Origin: Candidatus Sulfotelmatobacter sp.
Lineage (GTDB): Bacteria; Acidobacteriota; Terriglobia; Terriglobales; SbA1
Length of the DNA: 12,078 bases
Direction: 5' to 3'
Assembly (NCBI GenBank): GCA_030151135.1
Contig: JASLEQ010000154.1
Location: 1-12,078 of the forward strand
This document shows positions 6,743-12,078 of the stretch, piece after piece. A program made the position numbers and the translations under genes. The notes beneath the pieces are model-generated. The model was not told the DNA's origin. It did not search any database and worked only from the letters and a program-made list of their open reading frames with translations. How positions within the stretch are numbered: position 1 is the stretch's first letter; each line of letters begins with the position of its first letter.

Positions 6743-8170
6743 CTAGTTGACTGTGACGGCCACCGGAGCCGACGGTATGCCATTGGCGACAACTACCATC
6801 GTGCTCGCTCCAGTTTCCATGGTCGTTGGAACATCGAAGTTGGTGGAAACGATCTTCGATCCTGTGGCGACGCCCATCGTGCTGTGATCATGCGTGCGGG
6901 CATAAAACACATGGCCAGTACCGGTGTTGGTGATCCGCACGAGCGGATAGTTGGTTGCAGTCTCGTACTCGTCTCCAAAAGCATTGGCCTGCGATAAACC
7001 GTTGAACTGCGTTCCGGAGATCTTGTAGGTCGACCCGCGAGTCAGGTTGGTCGGCGCGGTAGTGATAGTCGGAGCCCAGCCCGCCTGGTAGGTTCCAGCA
7101 GGGTTGTAGACTTCGCTCCCTCCCACCAGTATTTGACCTGTCGGCAACACCAGCAGGCAGCCGAAGGTAGACAACGTTTGGGTGAAGCTGGTGCCATCCC
7201 AGAGATACGAACCGAACGAGCCCTCGACCAGAACATCTCCATTTGGTAACAGGACAGCAAAGTCATCGCCCGCGTTGTCGGCATTCGGAAAGTCGGGCCC
7301 AACGCTCCATGTCGCGGTTTTGGTGTTGTAGATCGCAGTGTGTCCAGCTCCGCTTCCGGTGCTTGAGTAGGAACCGGTCGCGAAGACGGTGCCATCAGGA
7401 CGCAGGATTGCCGGGCCGATTTCTCCCGGCGGATAGTAACAGTACTGTCCGTTTGGGCCGAACTGCAGGCAACCGAAGGGCGAAGGCGAGTGCAAGTCGA
7501 CAATCGTACTTCCGGCGCTGGTCCAGCTTCGCGTTGTGGTCGAAAAGCGCTCGGAATTTGGGGCGTTCTTCACATCCATGGTGAGGATGCTTCCGTCCGC
7601 CAGCAAAGTCCAGCCTTCCTCGGCATTGAAGTCCGACTTTCCCGTCCCAGGCAGCGTAACCCACTTGAGGGTTTTTGGATTCAGCGCCGCCATGCCCGTA
7701 ACTAGCTTGTTGCCGACAAGATAGTAGCCATTGGGGAGCATGGACGAAGGCGAGTCTCCAATGAACGGCCAACTTGCAGGCGCCGGCAAATTTGTCCAGG
7801 TGTTCTTCACCGGATCGTAAATGGCACCTAGATTTGTCAGCGTGAATGCACCGTTCAAATATTCGCCGCCGGTGATGACCACGCGGCCGTCGGCGAGAAC
7901 GGCGGATGCGAACGCATCCGGCACGTACCCGGAAGGCAAATTCGCCATGCGGGTCCATGTGCCGTTGACATAGCTGCCGGTGATGTCCGGCGTGAGCTTG
8001 TACCAATCGGAATCGCTATTGCCCTGGCAAAGAACAGTTCCGTCGGTCAGTTGGAAACAGATTAAGGCGCCGTCCGGCGCCTGATGTGCCAAACGCTGTA
8101 GCGACTGGGCAAACAGGCTGGAAACAGAAAACAGAAATACCGCTGCGGTGAGAAACAACTTCCTGGACAA
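6743..8170 (-). CDS. Secreted kelch-repeat / galactose-oxidase-like beta-propeller protein
   Basis: This 475-residue protein starts with a signal peptide (1-21, SSLFA) and is exported. The body, about 30-350, has repeated strand motifs typical of kelch propeller blades: LADGRVVITGG (92-102), LADGSILTMD (190-199), RPDGTVFATGS (257-267), LPNGDVLVEGS (308-318) and LPTGQILVGG (342-351). Between them are blade ends such as IYDPVKNTWTNLP and YNTKTATWSVGP. The C-terminal part, about 365-475, is a beta-sandwich-like domain with HVFYARTHDHSTMGVATG (420-437), similar in placement to the C-terminal domain of galactose-oxidase-like proteins. I cannot show a copper site, so an enzymatic role is not supported; binding is equally possible. 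The start is TTG at 8170, chosen because AAAAGGAG lies 7 nt upstream and the signal peptide begins there. No ATG fits. Confidence 0.85.
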   Translation of the reverse strand: MSRKLFLTAAVFLFSVSSLFAQSLQRLAHQAPDGALICFQLTDGTVLCQGNSDSDWYKLTPDITGSYVNGTWTRMANLPSGYVPDAFASAVLADGRVVITGGEYLNGAFTLTNLGAIYDPVKNTWTNLPAPASWPFIGDSPSSMLPNGYYLVGNKLVTGMAALNPKTLKWVTLPGTGKSDFNAEEGWTLLADGSILTMDVKNAPNSERFSTTTRSWTSAGSTIVDLHSPSPFGCLQFGPNGQYCYYPPGEIGPAILRPDGTVFATGSYSSTGSGAGHTAIYNTKTATWSVGPDFPNADNAGDDFAVLLPNGDVLVEGSFGSYLWDGTSFTQTLSTFGCLLVLPTGQILVGGSEVYNPAGTYQAGWAPTITTAPTNLTRGSTYKISGTQFNGLSQANAFGDEYETATNYPLVRITNTGTGHVFYARTHDHSTMGVATGSKIVSTNFDVPTTMETGASTMVVVANGIPSAPVAVTVN

Positions 8171-8177
8171 GGGAGAA

Positions 8178-8185
8178 CTCCTTTT
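8178..8185 (-). promoter_or_regulatory. Strong ribosome binding site fixing the TTG start
   Basis: On the minus strand this reads AAAAGGAG, ending 7 nt before TTG 8170. It is the best ribosome site in the window and supports a TTG start for the kelch protein. The next in-frame ATG lies well after the signal peptide. Confidence 0.7.
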
Positions 8186-8282
8186 GGTTTGTTGGACCAG
8201 GTTCAGAATCCCGAATCAATGGGCTTGGGCAGGATACAACAACCTCGGTCGCGCGGAGGCTCGCGTGCCGGTTTTCATGCTG

Positions 8283-8310
8283 ATTTTACAAAGGATGAAA
8301 GAATTTGCAA
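8283..8310 (-). promoter_or_regulatory. Candidate sigma70-type promoter for the kelch gene
   Basis: On the minus strand TTGCAA (8305-8310) is followed after 16 nt by TAAAAT (8283-8288). The -10 matches the consensus at five of six positions, the -35 at four of six. Transcription would start near 8276, leaving a leader of about 105 nt before the TTG. Its presence just after the VWA gene's stop suggests the kelch gene need not depend on read-through from that gene. Confidence 0.4.
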
Positions 8311-8330
8311 CTGCGATCAGCAGCGGAGTC

Positions 8331-9575
8331 CTAGTCCACCGTGTGCTTGGCAGTGTAACCTTCGCGCGCCACCACTTCGTACTTCACGTCTTTGCCCTTC
8401 TGATCTTTCACTTTCAGCGGGCCGCCATCCGGAGCGACGACCTGAATCTTCAGCTTGCGGTAGGTGCCGTCAAGCTTTGTATTGGTCGGCGTGTAAGAAA
8501 GCGTGTATTGGTTGCGGATGTCGCTGGCGATGTCGTTGAACAACTCCGGATATTCCGCCTGGAATCGGGGGAAATAGGTGCGTCCACCGGTCATCGCGGC
8601 GAAAGTGCGAAGTTCGTTGTCAGCCTGCAGGTAGTCGATGTTGTGAACTTCGATGCCCATACCATGCGCCATCATGCGGCAGTAGTAGCTTGGGTGGGTC
8701 TCGCAATATTCCCGCATCATGAATCCCACACTGATGGGGAAGATCGTAATGTCCTTCGTGTCTTTAATTTTCTTCAGGATCTTGTCATACGTCATCTTGC
8801 TGAACGAGTCGATCCCGGTCGTGACCAGGATGATGTACTTTTTGCCTTCCACGCGGTCAAGGCGATCGATGGTGTCGTAGAGCGCGTCAAACTCGTTCGT
8901 CTCGGAAAATCCGGGAATGCGCATTTCATTTAGCGCGCCATAAATCGCCTTCTTGTCCTGCGTAAAGTCCACCAGGATATGCGGATTCATGTCGTAGTAT
9001 TCGACCGCGACCCAGTCTTCTTTCTTCAGAACATTGGCAAACGAATATGAGGCGCGCAGCGCATCGATCATGAAAATGTAGTTCGTGGAGGCGAACTCCA
9101 CCAGCAGCACCGCGGTAATGGGCGCTTGCGACACCGCGAAATGAGAAACCTGCTGCGGCACCCCGTCTTCGACAACCCGGAAATTTTCCTGCTTCAACCC
9201 GGGGATGAACTGCCCGTCTTTTGTCGTCACCATCACGTCAACATTGACCAACGGGACGTTTACTTTGAGTGAATAGTCGGGCAAGTCGTCAATTTTCTTC
9301 GGCTTGGGAGGCGGAGGGGGCGTCGGGGCCTCTTCTGCCGTCTTTTTCTTGGGGATTGCGTACGGGCCGACGTTATCGGTGGGACCTCCCGCATCGGCGG
9401 GGGCGTCCTGTTTCGGCTTTCCGTTATCCTGCGGCGCCGACTGGGTCGATGGCGTCGAATCCTGTGCCAGGACAGGCACATACGTCGCACTCAGAGCGAA
9501 GGCTCCAGCGACTAAAACAGCAAAAGAACGTCCCCAAAAACTGCCTGAAATCCTGCCCAAATGAGTGCTAAACAT
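8331..9575 (-). CDS. Secreted VWFA-related Acidobacterial domain protein
   Basis: This 414-residue protein has an N-terminal signal peptide (hydrophobic 17-30, VLA before Gln38). A low-complexity stretch rich in Pro, Lys and Ala follows (about 39-95, including a run of Pro at 86-90). Then comes a strand-rich lead-in with VPLVNVDVMVTTKDGQ and FRVVEDGVPQQV, and a von Willebrand A-type domain from about 153 to 290. This arrangement matches the 'VWFA-related Acidobacterial domain' family, whose role is unknown; binding to proteins or surfaces is likely. The metal-site motif DxSxS is degenerate: at 160-164 the residues are E-F-A-S-T. Later site positions look kept (DALYDTI at 230-236, TTGIDSFSK at 252-260). 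Cys291 and Cys299 lie close together and could form a disulfide after export. The start is ATG 9575 with GGA about 6 nt upstream. It is divergent from the S55 gene, with 158 nt between. Confidence 0.88.
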   Translation of the reverse strand: MFSTHLGRISGSFWGRSFAVLVAGAFALSATYVPVLAQDSTPSTQSAPQDNGKPKQDAPADAGGPTDNVGPYAIPKKKTAEEAPTPPPPPKPKKIDDLPDYSLKVNVPLVNVDVMVTTKDGQFIPGLKQENFRVVEDGVPQQVSHFAVSQAPITAVLLVEFASTNYIFMIDALRASYSFANVLKKEDWVAVEYYDMNPHILVDFTQDKKAIYGALNEMRIPGFSETNEFDALYDTIDRLDRVEGKKYIILVTTGIDSFSKMTYDKILKKIKDTKDITIFPISVGFMMREYCETHPSYYCRMMAHGMGIEVHNIDYLQADNELRTFAAMTGGRTYFPRFQAEYPELFNDIASDIRNQYTLSYTPTNTKLDGTYRKLKIQVVAPDGGPLKVKDQKGKDVKYEVVAREGYTAKHTVD

Positions 9576-9601
9576 AGTGAATCCGGAAAAGTCCCTGTGC
9601 T

Positions 9602-9607
9602 AGTATA
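9602..9607 (-). promoter_or_regulatory. -10-like element upstream of the VWA gene
   Basis: On the minus strand this reads TATACT, one base from the -10 consensus, and would place transcription start about 20 nt before ATG 9575. No good -35 is seen at the expected distance, so support is weak. Confidence 0.2.
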
Positions 9608-9733
9608 GACGCAAGGATTCGCAATTGGGATGTTTTCGGCAAGTCCCAGTCATCCCCCATCCGTACAACGTGTCTGAGATCGTCTAGTTCTAAGCATACT
9701 GGGCCCTTCACTGGACCCCTGTCGGGACTTTAC

Positions 9734-11521
9734 ATGAGAAAAGCAGTTCTCTCTCTGCTCACCTTTGGTCTATCCCTACCCACAATTCTGATCGCGCAGA
9801 CTGCGCAGCCCACGATTTCGATCAAGGACGTGCATGCCGGCATGCGTGGTGTGGCGTATACCGTGTTTCAAGGCGTGAAGCCCGAACCCATGGATGTAGA
9901 GGTTCTGGGCGTGCTTCATAACGTCAATGGACCCAAGGGAGACATCATCCTGGTCCGCCTGCACGGTCCGAAAGTGGAATACACCGGGGTAGTGGCAGGC
10001 ATGAGCGGAAGTCCTGTGTATCTCGATGGAAAGCTTGCCGGAGCACTGGCGTTCCGCATTGGTGAGTTCTCGAAGGAACCAATTGCCGGGGTCACGCCGA
10101 TTGCCGACATGCTCGAGATCAACGCGCTCGACAAATCGCCCGCGGAAGAAGCATCGGCAGCCAAGCCCGGCATCGCAAACACCGTCGGAAAAACCGCGGC
10201 GCCTGGAGAGGGAACTTCTGTCGCATCGCTTCAGAATTTTTCCGATGTACTGAAGCCGATCGACACTCCACTTGTTTTCAATGGCTTTTCTGAGGACGCG
10301 GTGAAACAGTTCGCTCCCCAGTTCGCCTCCGCCGGAATCATTCCGGTCATGGGGGCGGGATCGGTGAGCGAAGAGAAGCAGCCGGAGCCGCTGGAAGCCG
10401 GATCGGCAGTCAGCGCAATCCTGGTCCGCGGCGACATGGATATCGCTGCAACCTGCACCGTCACTTATATCGATCCGCAACGTTTGCTGGCATGCGGACA
10501 TCCGCTCCTGCAGTTCGGCTCCGTGGACCTGCCGATGAACAAGGCGCAGGTGCTCGCGACCCTGCCTTCGCCGCTGAACGCCTTCAAGATTGTGAATACG
10601 ACCGAGCGTGCCGGAGTTTTCGTCCAGGACCGGCACACGGGAATTATGGGCGTCTTCGGAAAGCAGCCGGACATGATCCCCGTGACGTTAACAATACATA
10701 GCGGCACCAATACCAAAGATTTTCATTACGAAGTGCTGAACAATGCCCGGCTCAGTCCCGTGGCAATTATGGCGACGGTCTACAACGCGCTGCACGGCGT
10801 GAACGAATACGGTGAAGAGATCACGTATCGGATGAACGGCGCCATCAATGTGCAGGGCTTCCCCGAAGTTGGATTGCGAAACATGTTCGTTCCAACCGAG
10901 AACGGGCAACCGGCCGCGATGGCCGCCGCTCTGTCGCTGGGCGAGCGCTTCGGACGCATTTACGACAATCCTTACAGCGCGCCTGCAGTCAACAGCGTGA
11001 AACTCGATTTTGATCTCGTCCGCGAGCGCCGATGGGCGCGGCTCGAAAGCGCGCGCACCGATGTCACTGAGGTTCGCCCCGGAGACGAGATCACGGTAGA
11101 AACCGTATTGGCTCCTTATCGTGGGGAGCGCGTGGTGCGCCAGATTTCAGTGAAGATTCCGACCTCCGCCAGCAAAGGGAGCCTGCATATCCTCGTCAGC
11201 GATGGCGATACCCTCGATCGCATGAATCGCACCACTCCGGCATTCGGGCGCAAACTCGACCTGGCTTCGACGATCTCCATGCTCAATAAAGAGCATTCCA
11301 ATAATCGCCTCTATGTCTCGCTGCTGGAAGCAGATCCCGAGGCCCGCGTCGCCGATAAAGTCATGCCCACATTACCCATCAGCGTGATGAACGTGATGGA
11401 TGGCATGCGCGGCAATCAGGAGATGATTGTGAGCGGCGAATCCAATGTGGATGAAACCGCGACCCCTTCTCTCGATTATGTGGTTAGCGGGGCGGAGTTG
11501 CTGACCGTCACCGTGAAATAA
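9734..11521 (+). CDS. Secreted SpoIVB peptidase S55-type protein
   Basis: This 595-residue protein has a signal peptide (1-21, LPTILIA) and is exported. About 28-128 matches the S55 region: GMRGVAYTVFQG, VEVLGVL, GPKGDIILVRL and the serine motif GMSGSPVYLDGKLAGALAF (89-107). Ser91 aligns with the nucleophile by analogy with GDSGGP. A second conserved block at 251-308 has LACGHPLLQFGSVDLPM (His256 in the GHP motif), FKIVNTTERAG and HTGIMGVFG. The remainder, about 315-595, is beta-rich and not assigned. S55 peptidases such as SpoIVB are membrane-associated serine proteases of sporulation signalling. Acidobacteria are not known to sporulate, so the role here must differ, perhaps envelope protein processing. 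The Ser motif comes before the GHP motif, the reverse of SpoIVB as I recall it. ATG 9734 follows GGGA by 6 nt and opens the signal peptide. Confidence 0.88.
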   Translation: MRKAVLSLLTFGLSLPTILIAQTAQPTISIKDVHAGMRGVAYTVFQGVKPEPMDVEVLGVLHNVNGPKGDIILVRLHGPKVEYTGVVAGMSGSPVYLDGKLAGALAFRIGEFSKEPIAGVTPIADMLEINALDKSPAEEASAAKPGIANTVGKTAAPGEGTSVASLQNFSDVLKPIDTPLVFNGFSEDAVKQFAPQFASAGIIPVMGAGSVSEEKQPEPLEAGSAVSAILVRGDMDIAATCTVTYIDPQRLLACGHPLLQFGSVDLPMNKAQVLATLPSPLNAFKIVNTTERAGVFVQDRHTGIMGVFGKQPDMIPVTLTIHSGTNTKDFHYEVLNNARLSPVAIMATVYNALHGVNEYGEEITYRMNGAINVQGFPEVGLRNMFVPTENGQPAAMAAALSLGERFGRIYDNPYSAPAVNSVKLDFDLVRERRWARLESARTDVTEVRPGDEITVETVLAPYRGERVVRQISVKIPTSASKGSLHILVSDGDTLDRMNRTTPAFGRKLDLASTISMLNKEHSNNRLYVSLLEADPEARVADKVMPTLPISVMNVMDGMRGNQEMIVSGESNVDETATPSLDYVVSGAELLTVTVK

Positions 11522-11678
11522 TCCAAAATTCTCCAAAGCAAGTATCTCGAACGAGGTTCGATCGCACGTCTTGGGCGGCAGATTTGAGCGTGTAGCTTTC
11601 TCTCGCCATGTGCCCGGTCTGCGCGCGGTGTGTCAATCAAAGGCGTTAGGCGGCAGCCGATCCAGCAATGCAGAAGGG

Positions 11679-11981
11679 TTACTCGCTGAACGTGCTCTGC
11701 AATTGCCGATACGCCTGTTGGGCAGTGGCAAGATCGCCGGATTTCAGTGCGCTCCCGACGGCCTCGAAATCCTGCTGCCGGCTCGAATTCCAAAAAGCAT
11801 TGCCATTCGGAAACGGTCCGTGCTGGCCCAGGTTCTGGATCGTGACATAGTCCTGTTGCGCACTGGCAAGGTCGCCGTTTTCCAGCGCTTTGCCGAGCTG
11901 CTGTAAATCATGGTGCCGTATTCCGAAATACAAATCCAGTTTTTGAGGTGCTGAAGCCGAGGAAATGGCCGATGTCGACAT
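11679..11981 (-). CDS. Small protein with two similar helical repeats
   Basis: This 100-residue protein has no signal peptide or membrane segment. Two copies of one helical unit are visible. Residues 25-50 (DLQQLGKALENGDLASAQQ and following) align with 71-96 (DFEAVGSALKSGDLATAQQ and following), with 13 identical residues over 26. Each reads as a helix, a GDLA turn and a second helix with an AQQ.Y motif, like a TPR-type hairpin. Between them is a turn-rich linker, HGPFPNGNAFWNSS. Similar short proteins occur in Acidobacteria and Proteobacteria as far as I recall, with no known role; protein binding is a guess. I chose ATG 11981 because AGGAG lies 6 nt upstream. A further in-frame ATG at 12017 would add 12 residues but has no such site. 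It converges on the S55 gene, with 157 nt between. That gap holds a small perfect hairpin (TCGAAC-GAG-GTTCGA, 11547-11561) without a T run. Confidence 0.75.
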   Translation of the reverse strand: MSTSAISSASAPQKLDLYFGIRHHDLQQLGKALENGDLASAQQDYVTIQNLGQHGPFPNGNAFWNSSRQQDFEAVGSALKSGDLATAQQAYRQLQSTFSE

Positions 11982-12078
11982 AAGTTTCTCCTGCGAAAGA
12001 AACTGCACGACATTCACCAGATCGGATTAGAAGGCACTTGGCTTTACGAAAAATTTGACCTTCCACGTCGCGGGATTG

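Noticed and set aside
8148..8933. Open plus-strand frame of 261 codons opposite the VWA gene
   Set aside because: It lies antisense to a well-supported protein, has no ribosome site or recognisable motif, and its composition is that expected of a shadow frame.
9641..9730. AAGTCCC (9641-9647) and GGGACTT (9724-9730) as a leader fold before the S55 gene
   Set aside because: A 7-nt inverted match over this distance is expected by chance, and nothing else suggests an attenuator or riboswitch.
9776..10636. Open minus-strand frame of 286 codons within the S55 gene
   Set aside because: It is antisense to a clear S55 domain and has an Arg/His/Cys-rich composition typical of shadow frames.
11547..11561. 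TCGAAC-GAG-GTTCGA hairpin, with a T-arm-like GGTTCGA string
   Set aside because: There is no T run for a terminator, and no acceptor or anticodon arm for a tRNA can be formed around it.

Overview
The window looks like an ordinary chromosomal stretch of an Acidobacteriota genome (Terriglobia-like). This rests on three things: an Oar-like TonB-dependent receptor tail, a protein of the 'VWFA-related Acidobacterial domain' type, and a long SpoIVB/S55-type secreted protein. The DNA is moderately GC-rich throughout and I see no abrupt change in composition. I found no rRNA, tRNA, CRISPR array, transposase, integrase or phage gene.

Layout from left to right. Positions 2-646 (+) hold the 3' end of a TonB-dependent outer-membrane receptor. 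It is followed 45 nt later by a lipoprotein metallophosphoesterase (692-1699, +), possibly in the same transcript. A small CxxC protein (1659-1949, -) converges on the phosphoesterase and overlaps its 3' end. It is divergent from a complete TonB-dependent receptor (2167-4494, +), and the space between them holds a perfect Crp-type palindrome (2070-2085). Next come a YchF/OLA1-family GTPase with an altered switch II (4626-5711, +) and a ZIP-family divalent metal transporter (5847-6578, +). These two are separated by an imperfect inverted repeat. A bidirectional terminator (6693-6724) closes this side.

On the minus strand are a secreted kelch-type beta-propeller protein with a TTG start (6743-8170) and, upstream of it, a secreted VWA-type protein with a degenerate metal site (8331-9575). 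Divergent from the latter is a 595-residue secreted S55 (SpoIVB-like) protein (9734-11521, +) whose Ser and His motifs occur in the reverse order to my recollection of SpoIVB. The window ends with a 100-residue protein made of two similar helical repeats (11679-11981, -).

Most gene products are exported: two outer-membrane receptors, one lipoprotein and three proteins with signal peptides. The region is therefore mainly about the cell envelope, with nutrient or metal uptake (TonB receptors, ZIP) and extracytoplasmic enzymes or binding proteins. I did not find a clearly new multi-gene system. The observations most worth checking are the Crp-like site, the motif order of the S55 protein, the YchF variant, the small CxxC gene, the two-repeat protein and the inverted repeat at 5746-5807.
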